This document shows, piece by piece, positions 21,773 to 34,372 of a stretch of 64,000 nucleotides of DNA. The position numbers were made by a program, and so were the translations under genes. The stretch is from Bursaphelenchus xylophilus. Lineage: Eukaryota; Nematoda; Chromadorea; Rhabditida; Aphelenchoididae. Each line of letters begins with the position of its first letter. Position 1 is the stretch's first letter. Below the pieces are notes generated by a model, which searched no databases, was not told where the DNA came from, and was given only the letters and a program-made list of their open reading frames with translations. Location: the NCBI GenBank assembly GCA_904066235.2, contig CAJFCV020000005.1, positions 2,778,501 through 2,842,500 of the forward strand, given 5' to 3'.

Positions 21773-22732
21773 TTATTTGAATCGCGATTCCACATCCATT
21801 ATCGTCACTGGAGCATCAGCTTTTTCGTCAAAGTCAGCCCAAGCCTAAAAAATGGAATAAGTAAAAAAAAATAAAAGTGTTGACAAATAAATTTTAGAAG
21901 GCATGAGAGACAAGATAAGATCAGATAACAGCATTTAAAAGCCAACTCACATCGCTCAAATCAACCTCAGAAAATTTTGTTCCAGATTCAGTACCTTCGC
22001 ATCTCCATTGCCCGGAGATTTCGAACTCCACCGGCTCTGTTCCGCGAGTTTCAAACTTGCAAATGGTTGTGAATTCATCTGACTCCTTTACCGCTTTAAT
22101 GGAGTCCGGGACAATATCTGGAAGCTGTATTTTAGAGAGTAACGAAAGAAAAGGCAAAAAATTGGGGAATAATTTTGATGAGTAAAGTAGTATCGCTATA
22201 ACGGCTCATAGAAACTGCAGCTCGTAAATGTTCCGAGATAAAAACAGCCAAAAGCTTGTCCAATCATTTTCTTTGCGATATTCAGTCTTGCCTCTTCAAT
22301 ATCTAAACTTCAACAACCAAAGAATCAAAAAACTTACTGACAGTCGCAGTTTTATTGCAGAACCCGCATTTCTCCACATAATTCGCTGTTCCTCGCGAGT
22401 TCGGTATCTCAACAACATCTTTGGCACACACATATCTCACCCGTTCCGAAACTTCGCGGCATGAGCCACATTTGAACTTCAATCCCCAATCAAAAGTTTC
22501 GGGATCATCAACTTGAAGATTTGTCACATTCTCCAAGGTGGCCTTCAACTGCAGCTCGTAGACCGGCTGAAATACTGAAAAATTAATTTTAGCAGCCATA
22601 CAAGTTTTTTCAAGAGGCTTTTAGGCTAACAAAATGCATTTATTCTAAAAAAAATTACACTAGACCAAATAATCTAATCTCAGACCATTCCGAAGAGAAT
22701 TAAAGAAAGAAAAACTGCAAAAACCTTACCAT
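21773..22732 (-). CDS. CZIB: CXXC-motif zinc-binding protein (CZIB / UPF0587), 4 exons
   Basis: Exons: 22732-22730 (ATG only), 22566-22338, 22117-21951 and 21844-21773, phases 0,1,0, giving 156 residues; human CZIB is about 160. Diagnostic features are LQLKATLENVTNL at the N terminus, zinc-binding CGSC (34-37) and CGFC (68-71), FETRGTEPVEF, ESGTKFSEVDLSD and a C-terminal WADFDEKA. The single-codon first exon (ATG then GTAAGG) joined to CCGGTCTAC gives MPVYELQLKATLENV, which fits the family start better than the alternative unspliced ATG at 22599 (MAAKINFSVFQ...). AATAAA overlaps the stop codon (TTC AAA TAA AG). The family folds around one zinc; its cellular role is poorly defined. Confidence 0.88.
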
Positions 22733-23712
22733 TTCAATGTGATCTTACACTTCTGTCTTCAATTTCCGCGTTTTCCACAAAAATAACCGACAAAAAACAG
22801 CATTGGACGAAATGTCACGGAATTATTGGGTTTTTGACACTTCGTCCCAACGCTATTGGAATTCCACAAAATTGTTTTTTTTACCATTTTTCGGCCGCTT
22901 TCTCTCAAAAAATGACGTCGATGGCGTGGTAGATCAGTTTTTCCTACTTGCTCGAGCATTAATTACGCTGTTTTGAAGGTTGTCGTGGGAAATGCAAAAA
23001 TTATTTTCCCCGACAGCTGGAGCTTTCAAATTTGGCGCGCGTTTGGCATTGCAATGAGAGTCGCCGCCGAATTTGGCACTATAATATTGTGTCGGGCACT
23101 GGACGGATGTATTCACGCAGAAAATAGCACGGATCTCATGGTTTTATTTGGAATTTGAGCCGGTTGCGATAAAAAGGTTCAATTTATTACCTAAAATCTT
23201 TGAAAATTTTCGTTTCCTCCAAAAATGAGGACTTTTGATATTCGTTGTGCTCTGTTTAACTCTCTACCTTATTTACTCGTGATAAAATGTACTTTTTGTT
23301 TTTTTTTTGCGAGTAAATAAAGGATAACTTTGGCTTCTTTACAGGATAACCATGGACGCTTGATGTTTGTGAATTTATTAGTATTTTTATCAATATTTTG
23401 ATTGTGAATATTCTCAAATAGGTTTTGAACGATATTGGTAAGTAATTTGTTTTGTTTTTATTGGATTTTAGGGGCAAATGTGGAAGAATTTCAATTTATC
23501 TCACACTTGACATTGAAGTTGACATCCGATAGAAAAATTGCTTCTGAGTTGAAGCGTTCGCTTCGAATAGCTAAAACCCAATTGTTTTCTTAAAGTTTAA
23601 GTTCTATTTTTGCATTTTGTACAGATAAAATTCGGTAAATTTGTAGTTTTCCCTTTCTTTGAGCTCATCTTATCCTTCATGCACTGCTTTCCCTAAAATC
23701 TCCAATTTTTAG
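22733..23712. promoter_or_regulatory. Shared upstream region between CZIB (-) and the proline-rich gene (+)
   Basis: Divergent intergenic interval of about 1 kb, with AT-rich stretches and a TCACACTTGACATTGAAG copy of the recurring TTRCACTTGAYATC motif near 23500. One or more 5' exons of the downstream gene should lie here, because its first recognised exon starts in mid-codon. I could not pick them with confidence. Confidence 0.4.
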
Positions 23713-26700
23713 TGCTAAACTTACAAGACGACCTTGAAATCGGCCCAATGTTTGGGGCAAACTCGGCCCCTTCCAGTAGTTCTGGAGGCCTTCCACCGGC
23801 ATCCGAGCTCCTCTCTCCACCCACAAATGGAAATTCGTATAACAGGCATCTGCCGCCGACGTCGCCTCAGATGGCACCTCCATCCCCCTACATTGGCACT
23901 CCAGGACATTACCAGAGTCTAACTGAACCGGGAACTCCAGTTTTTCTAAATCCGGCGTCTGTTGGCGATCCAGTAAGAAATTTTTGGACTATCTCATGTG
24001 TTATATAATTTTAGGTGGCATCTCCTTCATATGAATCAATGAGTCCAGCGAGCTTTACAAATCAATCCGCAGGCTCTACAAAGCCGTCGACGCCAATGGC
24101 CGACCAGGCCAGCCCCGCGGCTTATGGGCAATATGCAAATCAACCTTATTATCCGGTAGGGAGTTGAAGGAGAATATTTTTTCTTGTTCACTTTTAGGGG
24201 TTGACGCCTAATTTTTGATGTTTTAGCCTCATTATCAGTCGGGTCGTCTTCCTCCAGCCGAATCGCTGCCAATAACATCGAATTTTGGGCCAAGGCCGCA
24301 AAATTTTCCAAGGAAACCACCTCCAAGGTAAGCGAGATTTTTGTTCGTTATTTTGGTGTTTAGACCGGGTCCGCCCCATCCTCAAGGAGATAGTACTCTG
24401 CGGCAACAGCTCTCACGACCGCTCGCGCATAAAGCCGCTCCAATTGATAAACGAAGGCATACCATGTAAGTCATGGATATCGTCCCAAAAGTCCGGCCAT
24501 TTACACTTCAGCTCTCTAAAATCGCTTTGGAGACATTTTAGAGTTTCACAAGAATTTTCTGCTATTTTTAGCATTTGGTGCACTGATTCATTATATTATT
24601 TTACATTCAGATCCAGCCAAAGGACCTTGCCCCCGCTTCAGCAACCCTTGTCCGTCCCACCGCCCTCGGATCACCAGCCCTACTACCCCCCAAATGGCCC
24701 CAAGTCTGTTCCGAACAATTTTGATCCCGACCGGCCGTCAAGTCATCCATCAAACCATCATTCAGAGCCATTTGAACATGATTTTGAGGGCCATATGTCG
24801 AATGAATTCGATCAATATCTCCCACCGGCTCCATTAAACCAATACTACCCGCAGTCGCCGGTCCCAGATCCAACTTATCAGCAGCTGGAGACGTTTCAGC
24901 CGGAAAATTTCCCGGAATTTCCGGAATATCCACAAGATCAATTTTACGACCCACAAGGAAATTTTATTGGATCTGAAGTACCGTATAATGTTCATCAAGG
25001 TAGGTTAGAAGGTCCTGAGGCTGGACTGGGTATGCGGAGGGCGTAACGTATCGTTTTTGACATTATCGTGGGATAAAAAAGTTGACGAAAGTTTGTGGAT
25101 AATTTCTTGGCTTTTTTACCCTACAAATTATCCAAGATTTTTTGAGAATTTTCGGCAAAAAGCGATGTTCGTTTTTTCGATATTTTTTCGCAATTAATGT
25201 GCTTTTTGATATTGTAATAGTCACAGGAAGTTTAATACTCACTTTTTACACCTCTTTTTGATATTCAATATTGTTTTAGGACCCCCACCATACGACCCGA
25301 ATTACCCACCAGGACCGAGCCGCTTAGCCGGCCCACAACAAGTAGTTTATCATTCGACCGGCCCCAACGGACAACCTCAAACCGTGGTGCACACCGTGGT
25401 CGACCCTCAGAATTATGAAAACGGCGCTTTGCGACCGGAAGATCCACCGAATCGACCAAAAACTTCGTCGCCGAAAAAGGGGAAGAAGAAGGCCGAAAAT
25501 GATAATGGAGAACCGAAACCAAAGCCCAAGAGGATACGAAAAAGTGCAGCGCAACTGAGAGTGAGTGATTCGGATATTGTTTTAGGCATAGAAACTTTTC
25601 AAAAAAAAAATAATTTTTTTTTTGATTTTTTTGAAAATTTTCATATTGTAGTAGACGTTTTGGCCTAAAATTTCATATATATCATATTTTTAGCTATATG
25701 ATATTTGATTTATAGGCTGAGAAGGCGGCCAGAGAAGCGGCGGCATTGGAGGCGCAAGCTGCGCAGAATGGAATAGCCACCAATCCAATGCTCGCCAATC
25801 CACATGAACGAATTCAAATCCACAACGGTCAGATCACTCGACAGCCGGTCCAGAATGCCAACGGAACCTATCCACAGCCTCAGAATTTGGACCAACGCCC
25901 TATTGAGGAAATTGTTCAACCCTCCGGCGATCTAGACGACTCGGCCAGCCTAATGCCCCCACCCAAAGTTGACCGAGCTCCAAGTGTCTTAGCGGCCAAA
26001 GCAGCGGCCACGGAGATCCGACCAGCCCAATCCTCCCAGATCTTAACGAACGCGCCTCCAACGGCCCCTGGAATGGGCCAAAGTCCAGGCCCGGCCCAAA
26101 TGCAGAGCCCCATTCCAAGTCCAAATTTCCATGGACCGAATGGATACAATAGTGTGGGAATGCCCAACAATCAAGGCCAAATCTCATCAGGGTCCAGCCC
26201 AGTAACCCCAATACCACCTGGATTACCGGTCTCCGGACCCATGGCCCCAGCCTACACTTCCCAAACCGGCTCCGTTCAAACAGGCCCAACTTACTCGGGA
26301 TCGCATGGGATATGTTCGACGCCCGGTCAGGCTCAAGTCACGGGCCCACACGGCTCGGGATACCATCCCGGACCAGCCGCTAGCCCCGTAGAATACAGAG
26401 CACCACCGTTTGGAAGTCATGGTTTGCCCAACTCTCCGTATGGCCATCCTCAAGTTGGCCAGTACGGCCAAGAATTGGACGATCAAGAATTGGCCATGGA
26501 CCGCGCCACCCCCGGATTCGCCGACGACGCCAGCTTGGCCAACATGGATTATAACAGCCAAGGAAGCCAAGGCTCGGCCCACGACGCCAGCCAACATGGC
26601 TCGGCCGGCTCACGAACCCCCAGCTCCACCAGAGAAGAACCCCACGGCGAGCTGGAGGCGGTCCTAACCCAAGAACAGGGCAAAAAACTCCCGCCGAAGA

Positions 26701-29700
26701 GGGTCCGCACCGCCGCGCATCGCGCCGAAATTCAGCGACAGAAGTTTTTGAAACAAAGAGAGCATGAGTGGAAGCAGGCCCGCGAAAATCATCAATATCT
26801 GGTCAGATATATGCAGCTGAGAAAAATGGTCCGAGCCCTGGTGTTCACCAACACGGCCCTTGCGGATGAGGTATCCAGGGTCAAAACACAAATTGATGTG
26901 GTCACGGAACAGAGAAAGTAAGAATTTTGGATTTTTTGAGATTGGATTTTAGGAAGGAGAAGATTGATAGAGCGATTTTTTGGGGGAAAAATATGAAATT
27001 TTAGAGTTGTTGGCTAAAATAAGGTAAAATTTGAAATTTTTTTTTTTGAGTTTTAAATTAAAGTCAAGATGGTTTTAGAGGGAAGAGGGAAGTATAAAGC
27101 TGAATTTAGTTAGGACAAATAAAGTTTTTATGATTTTTTGATTTGAGACCAATTTTTTTACTTTTTTGCCTAAAATAAGGTAAAATTTGGAGATTTTTTG
27201 TGTTTAGCGGGTGAAATTAGGCGTATTTTGGCTGAATAAGAATGAATGAGATGTAGTGTTACCTAAAAAGGAGGAGGATTCGGTAGTTTTCAGCTGAAAT
27301 TATCATTTTTTGCCATAAATAAGGTAAATTTAGGTAATAAAAAGTGAAAAAATAAGTTTTTTTTGGCTAAATTAAGGTGTAGCAAGATGATTTTTTGTCC
27401 GAAATTTATTTATAATCGCATTTTGGATTGGAAAAATTGAAAGTTTGGCGTTTTTTGGCCAGAATTTGTACCTAAAGTAATATAAAATTTTTCCAGATTG
27501 GTCGCAAAAGAGGTTCGCCATTGCGAAAGGAAGAGAATTCGTCGAATGCAGACGCATGAACGAAAAGCCCGCGCGCTGAAAGCGAAGCTGGAAGCGGCCG
27601 AACAGTCCGGACTCAACAATCTCCCATTCCAAGCGGAGCCGGACTCCTCGACCAACAATTCCTTCACATATCCCCTTCATTTGGACACTCGCCCAACCTT
27701 TGATCCAAGAAGTTTGACGGTGAAACAGGAAATGGCCAGTCCGGGGATCCGCGGAATTTCTGGAAATGGACTTGGCACCCAAAAAGTTGGAATTGAAGGA
27801 CAAGGAGAGTTTGGAGACGCTGGAACAGGTGAGAAGGGGAAAATTTAGATGGAAAGAGGGATTTTGGGGGAGTTATGGGTGAACTACCGGCAGATTTGGA
27901 GGTTTTATGACCAAAATTATATTAATTTAGGTAGTTATTGGCTAAAATACGGAGGTTTTTGGGGATTTTTGGATAAAGAATGTAAAAAAAGCATGATTTT
28001 GGAGACAAATGGGGAATGTGAGATTTTAGAATGAGAAAACGGGAAGTTTAAAACAAAAAAAAATTTTTAATTTTGGCGATTTTGGAATTTTTCTGATTTT
28101 CAGGCGGAAATCCCTCAAAATTTCAACTCCAAAGCCCTCAACAAGCCGCACCAGCCCGTCAAGGAAATGGCACAGCTCGCCCACAGTCCGAGGGAAAGAC
28201 CGGAAAAGGGAAAAGAGCCCCGAAGCCCAGGAAACGCCCGAATCCCGAACAATTATCGGAGGAATCGCCGCAACCGGCGAAGAAGAAACGCCTGAAAAAG
28301 CTCGAACCCCTCACGGTGGACACGAACTTTGCCCATGCGGATCAGGAGAGGGACAATCGACTGGAACGGGGACCAAATTCAGCAAATCGCCGGCTCTCCT
28401 CGGCCTCCCAGCCAAGTGCAACATCGCCGGACTTGTCGGCGGACCTCGCCAGCCCCAAAAACTTGAATAACTGGCCCACGGACCAGATCTTTCTGTCTCC
28501 CACCGAACTCGAGCCCACCGCTGAAGTGGAACCGAATTTATTGCAGAATTTTATCCCAATGGAGAGGTACAACAGAGCCGAAGAAAGCCCCCAAAGACGC
28601 TCGGAAGAGGCGGAGAAAACAACGCCGGGATCGAATGATAGTGTGAGGACGAGATTCTCGGCCAGACTGAAGCGGCAAAGCCAGTCGGAGGTGAGGTTTT
28701 GCAAGGCGTTGAGCATTTTTGAAGCCAAATGATTTTGGAATTTTGATTTAAAAAAGTACTTCTATGGGGTATGGAGTTGCCTTCATGAAACGAAGCATTT
28801 GGTACTCATTATATCCTACACCTTATGTCACGTCGAATAAGACTCTCGTTGAACATCAAATCACCTTGTTTTAGACACCTTCCCCTTCTAACTCCACAAA
28901 AATAAAAAAAATTTAAAATTTACCCCTGCCAAATGCCATGCCCTGTCAAAAAATCTACATGACTCTATTTGAGGGAGTGTAGACACAATACTGACTCCGA
29001 ATCACCTAATTTTAAGCTTTTTTTATCCCAAGGAAAGTGCTTCTGTGGGGTATGGAGTTACAGGTCGAGACATATATCAAAAAAATCACAAAATTTTTCT
29101 GATTCAGAATATGTAAAAATTAGCTGAAATTTTGGTTTGTATGGGTGAAAAAATCATCGGAACTTTCCTCGCAACACCACGCAAATGCCTTTTTGACCAA
29201 GTTTTTACCAAATCAAAAGCTTTGAGTGGAGCTAAAGTAAAGCCTGGCATCTTGACAAGCCGTAAAATATCAAATTTTATTAATACTACACCTTAGTTAG
29301 TAGTTCCAATGTAAAAATTAATCAAAGCTTGTCAAAATTCCAGGGCTTACTTTATCTCGAAACAAAGCTTTTGATTTGGTAAAAACTTGGTCAAAAAAGC
29401 ATTTGCGTGGTGTTGCGAGAAAAGTTCTGAGGATTTTTTCACCCTTACAAACCAAAATTAGGCAGCTAATTTTTACATATTCTGAATCAGAAAAATTTTG
29501 CGATTTTTTTGCCATATCTCTCGACCTGTAACTTCATATCCCATAGAAGCACTTTCCTTGTGATAAAAAAGCTTAAAATTAGGTGATTCGAAGTCAGTAT
29601 TGTGCCTACACTCCCTCAAATAGAGTCATGTAGATTTTTTGACAGGACATGGCATTTGGCAGGGGTAGATTTTAATTTTTTTTTTGTTTTTTGTGGAGTT

Positions 29701-31048
29701 AGCAGGAGAAGGTGTCTAAAACAAGGTGATTTGATGTTCAACGAGAGTCTTATTCGACGTGATATAAGGTCTAGGATGTAAAGAGTAGCAAATGCTTCGT
29801 TTCATAGCATTTGGAACAAAGAAAAACTAAAAAATTTCTACAAGTTTTGGAAAATTTTCAAATTTTTGGTTCAAAATAGCCTATAATAATATTTTTTCGT
29901 TTAGCTACCGGCTTCACCCAGATCCCGCACCCAAAGTCGGTCACAAATTTCGCCCAGGACCCCGTCGGCTCCAGCAAAAGAACAGAATCCACAATCGGCG
30001 AATGGGAATCAAAGCAGAGACCAAAGCCGAAGGTCCTCGGAAACCCCTCAGGCAAGAAGTCGAACACACTCCAATTCGGTCCAAAATAAATCAACAACAT
30101 CCCAACTGCAAGCTCAGATCAAAACAGAAGCGAAATTAGCGGGACCGACCGGCGAAAAACCCAGAAATTTGAGTGGAACCCCAAGGGTAACATCGAGAAA
30201 CGAGAAAACGCCGATAAAACCTGAAAATCTGGCAAATCCCGGCCAAGTTCAGACGAGAAATAGCGCCGGCGCGGCTCAGAACACAATTTTGTCGACGACG
30301 CCAGCGAAAGAAAGGCCTCTTCCGTCGCCGATCAAGCTGAATCCCACCCCAGATGAGCTGAAGGAAATGAAGTTTGAACCCCATCCAGAACCAACAGAGT
30401 CTACGCTGGATCAGTTCGACGAGGACCGCTCGTACAAGTCGACTCCCACTTTATTAGAACCCCCGATTCAACTCCCCGAACCGAAACGGCGAACTTCGTC
30501 AAGGCAGTCGAAGAAAAGGCAGTCGATCACACCGACCAGTCTCACGGAATCTCCAAGCACGTCCAGCTGCACTTCACCAATTCCATTGGGAGAAGGTAAG
30601 GGCTTGAAACTGATTTATGAAGGGATTGGGAAAGGTTGAGAACGATTTTGGAAATTTCCCCTGATTTTCAGGGATTTCGTGGTGGGACCTAAAATTTGTA
30701 TAGACGAAGTGGATGGTTGTGTCTAAAAAATTATGTGGGATGATTTCAGATGAGTTGGGATATGATTTCTTCATTTTTTTGACTTTTTAGGTCTTTCTCA
30801 GGTTTTCGTGGCGAGACAAAAAAATTGAAAATTACGCCGATTTTTGGGTATTATGGGGTAAAATAGGCAATAAAAAGGATATTTTATCATACAAAATCAT
30901 GTTTTTTATTATTAATCTTTTCTGATTCTATGATTTTTATATTGTTTTAGGCACCATTGTGACCCGTCGAAAAGCTGCCGAAGCCGCGTCGCTGGCCACC
31001 ACTCCAACAATGCAAACAAGATCCAAACGGAAGCTTCATGCCTCGTAG
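23713..31048 (+). CDS. Large proline-rich nuclear protein with a charged coiled coil (11 exons, 5' end incomplete)
   Basis: Exons 23713-23972, 24015-24155, 24227-24327, 24364-24465, 24611-24999, 25280-25560, 25716-26917, 27497-27828, 28104-28690, 29905-30595 and 30951-31048 all join in frame to about 1,393 residues. The first exon begins with two bases of a codon, so a 5' exon (perhaps supplying only the A of ATG) is missing. Residues 1-730 are Pro/Ser/Gln/Tyr/Asn-rich with little predicted order (for example LPPTSPQMAPPSPYIGTPG). A basic patch (KPKPKRIRKSAAQLR) precedes an Ala/Glu helix. Residues about 735-870 form a charged coiled coil (QYLVRYMQLRKMVRALVF.NTALADEV, then RHCERKRIRRMQTHERK) that resembles the N-terminal helices of TBRG1/INO80E-type proteins. 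The C-terminal part is Ser/Pro-rich with KKKRLKK-type nuclear signals and ends SKRKLHAS. Inference: a chromatin or transcription cofactor. The family is not firmly recognised. Confidence 0.75.
28775..29820. mobile_element. Nested palindrome with family B foldback element at its centre
   Basis: Outer arms: ACGTCGAATAAGACTCTCGT with GAACATCAAATCACCTTG on the left, and their inverses on the right near 29715-29760. Family B lies at the centre (29029-29560), with CAAGGAAAGTGCTTC and its inverse. A family B end fragment (GTACTTCTATGGGGTATGG, about 28757) precedes the left arm. All of this is in intron 9 of the proline-rich gene. Confidence 0.75.
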
Positions 31049-31670
31049 ATAGCATAACGACATGATTTTTATATATTTTATATCTTTTGATTACTGTAAA
31101 TTTACTTTATTTTTGAGCTTGTGTAGAATAGGCTTTTTTTTGTTCTAAATTAATGTAATTAGGTTACTATCTAAATTATTTGAATGTATTCGACAAGATC
31201 TCACTCGGAGACATGAAATGGACATTATTTTCTATAACTAGCTGTAAGATTTTGGTTTTCAAAATGGGATTTTTTTAAAAATTTAGCCCTTTTTTTGGGA
31301 AGTTTGAATATTTCGAGCTTGAAAAAGGACTGCCAAAATCTTACTGACACTCACTAGTCGCTTAAAGCGGGTTTCTCAACACTGATTTGTTTGACGTCTT
31401 GTCTATCTATCCCTCTCCTTGTACAACCCAAATATATCAGCACTAACTTCACTCAACTTTTTCTCTTTTCCCTTCGATTATTAACTCCGTTTCTGTACAA
31501 GTAATAAACTAGTTATTCGCTAAACTGGATGCTTTTCGAGAGTTCTGCGGAAATTTATCAAAAGAATTTTGTGAAGCCCTCAAAATACAGTCCGTTCGGA
31601 AAATGGCGCCGATCGCGCAGCTGCAGTGGGAAGCGATTTGATTTTGCCGCCAAAGAACGTCATGTGCAAT
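31049..31670. other. 3' flank of the proline-rich gene
   Basis: AT-rich 3' UTR or intergenic DNA. AATAAA at 31502 is a possible poly(A) signal. No gene seen. Confidence 0.4.
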
Positions 31671-31671
31671 A

Positions 31672-33799
31672 CAGGGTGCGGCAATTTTTCGGCCGGATTT
31701 GAATTGGCTATAACTTTTTGGAACTGGGACGATTGGGGAAAAAGACGATTGGGGAAAAGTACGATTGGGGAAACCGAAAAGTATTATTTTTCTTCTATGC
31801 AAATGTCGAAATTAGGATAATCGAGGATGTTGATTTCGAAAATCATGTTCATTTTTTCTGAACTTTACTCGTTTTCCTTAAGTAGTACTGTAAAGTAGTA
31901 ATTTTTGAATTTTTTCATAAATACTCGATTTTGGGGTTTTCGAGGATGCTGATTTCGAAAATCATGTTTATTTTTTCTGAACTTTACTAGTTTTCCTTAA
32001 GTAGTAGTGTTAAAAAGTAACTTTTTGAAATTTTTCTAAAAATACTGGATAAAGGGGTTTTCGAGGGTGCTGATTTCGAAAATGACATTCATTTTTTTGA
32101 CTCTTACTTTTTTCCTTAAGTAGTACTGTAAAGTAGTAATTTTTGATTTTTTTCATAAATACTCGATTTAGGGGTTTTCGAGGGTGCTGATTTCGAAAGT
32201 CATGTTCATTTTTTCTGATTGTTACTTTTTTCTTAAGTAGTACTGTTAAGTAGTATTTATTTGAAAATTTTCCAAAAATACTGGATTTAGGGGTTTTCGA
32301 AGGTGCTGGTCTTGAAAATTAAGTTAACTTTTCCTCTAGTACTAAATAGTGCTCCGAAAAAGTGAAAACTGTCTGATACTATGTACTGCGAGGTGAAAAT
32401 AGGGGTACGTAGGACCAGAACAACACCACTAACACCGAAAGGCCAAATTTACACCTCGTACTACATAGTATCAGGTAGTACTATTTAGTACTAGAGGAAA
32501 AGTTAACATAATTTTCGAGACCAGCACCTTCGAAAACCCCTAAATCCAGTATTTTTGGAAAATTTTCAAAAAAATACTACTTAACTGTACTACTTAAGAA
32601 AAAAGTAACAACCAGAAAAAATGAACATGACTTTCGAAATCAGCATCCTCGAAAACCCCTAAATCGAGTATTTATGAAAAAAATTCAAAAATTACTACTT
32701 TACAGTACTACTTAAGGAAAAAAGTAAGAGTCAAAAAAATGAATGTCATTTTCGAAATCAGCACCCTCGAAAACCCCTTTATCCAGTATTTTTAGAAAAA
32801 TTTCAAAAAGTTACTTTTTAACACTACTACTTAAGGAAAACTAGTAAAGTTCAGAAAAAATAAACATGATTTTCGAAATCAGCATCCTCGAAAACCCCAA
32901 AATCGAGTATTTATGAAAAAATTCAAAAATTACTACTTTACAGTACTACTTAAGGAAAACGAGTAAAGTTCAGAAAAAATGAACATGATTTTCGAAATCA
33001 ACATCCTCGATTATCCTAATTTAGACATTTGCATAGAAGAAAAATAATACTTTTCGGTTTCCCCAATCGTACTTTTCCCCAATCGTCTTTTTCCCCAATC
33101 GTCCCTTTCCCCAATCGTCTTTTTCCCCAATCGTCCAACTCCGTAACTTTTTTAGTTTGTATCCGAATGTTAAAATTCTTTTTTTCCCTGAATCCTCAGA
33201 CAACCCCATTTTGTTTAATACAAATATGTTATATATACAGGGACCTAGTTCATAGTTATTGGCATTTCGGTCGTTTTCTCTGCTTTTTCGGCGTGTGTGA
33301 AAATCGCCAGAAAAAATGACTTTTTTTACGAATTTTGTCGTAAAAATTGTCATGCCTGTTCATGCCATGGAGAATACCGTTTCCACAAAAAAGCAGCTAT
33401 CTCCGCACAAAACTAGCGAAGATACAGCCAAAAAGTTTTTCTGTGTGACCACTCATGTGCCCTCCTGACCGCAAAGAACCGTTGAATATCTTGGTCGCCC
33501 CTGAAAGGTGCGGGCTGAAACTTTTAGGAATTGATGTGTGACCTATGTCCGGCCCATGTGCAAAATTTAAAGAAAATCTGAGAGTCGCACTAGGGGTAAT
33601 TCCATTGTCAGCTATGAAAATTAGAGCTTTTTCTTTGTCTCGAATTTTTACTGTAGTCTAATGAACGGGTATAACATATTTGGTATTAAACAAAATGGGG
33701 TTGTCTGTGGATTCAGGTAAAAAAAGAATTTTAACATTTGCCCAAAAACTAAAAAAGTTATGGCCAATTAAAATCCGGCCGAAAAATTGCCGCACCCTG
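31672..33799. mobile_element. Mariner-like terminal repeats enclosing nested foldback elements
   Basis: Ends TA-CAGGGTGCGGCAATTTTTCG and its inverse TTGCCGCACCCTG-TA, with TIRs of about 50 bp, look like Tc1/mariner-type ends. The interior has no transposase frame. It holds a family C palindrome (31724-33144) with three tandem ACGATTGGGGAAA units at its left edge, stacked GAGGGTGCTGATTTCGAAA units, and a centre near 32430 rich in AGTACT. A second inverted repeat lies at 33143-33762 (GGGTTGTCTG and TTAAACAAAATGGGG arms). The interval 33400-33600 carries a copy of the dispersed GTTGAATATCT.GG repeat. Confidence 0.7.
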
Positions 33800-33866
33800 T
33801 ATAATTTTGATCAAAACCGGAGTCAAAACCTTGATTTTTACATTGAATTACGTTTGAGAGTTCAAG

Positions 33867-34372
33867 TCATCGCTTCTGAATTACAGTGGACATCAAGGAG
33901 TCCCAATTTTTTGTTTTTTTATAACTTATTTGAGCACAAATTTTGAAAGCTTCGGAAAAATATAACAAGACCTTGGCTAAAGCGCCTCGCCATCCACATT
34001 CCACAACTTCTTCAGGGCGTAGAGGAGGAGCTGAATTGCGACTAAAATTCCACCAAATCGGCGCTGCACTGTTCCAGCGTCGCCTTGAACATGTCGAACT
34101 TGACGACCGGACTGTCCTCCAAACTGACCGCAATAACTTGCAGGTGGTTTAGTCTGACCCACCAGTGTCCTCTTCGAGCCTTTTTGGGCCCGGTTTTGCA
34201 CCAAGCTGAGCAGCCCATTCGGTGGGAATATTAAATTGGAGTCCGTGAACAAGATCTCGGGGTTCAATCGACCCGACGATCCACAAAATCACATGGAGAA
34301 TATCACAGGACGCAAATAAACTACAAAAATTTTTATCCGACTACAATAATATACCTATAATATAATGCTGGA
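33867..34372. pseudogene. Duplicated segment downstream of the left membrane-protein gene
   Basis: Conserved with few changes at 45860-46240 in inverted orientation. Three frames are open for 60-100 codons (for example HLQVIAVSLEDSPVVKFDMF on minus). I cannot tell which, if any, is coding. It may be a relic of another gene or a conserved 3' element. No splice signal resolves it. Confidence 0.4.

Noticed and set aside
25746..26613. Long open frames antisense to exon 7 of the proline-rich gene
   Set aside because: They are shadows of a 1,202-nt exon that joins in frame at both ends.
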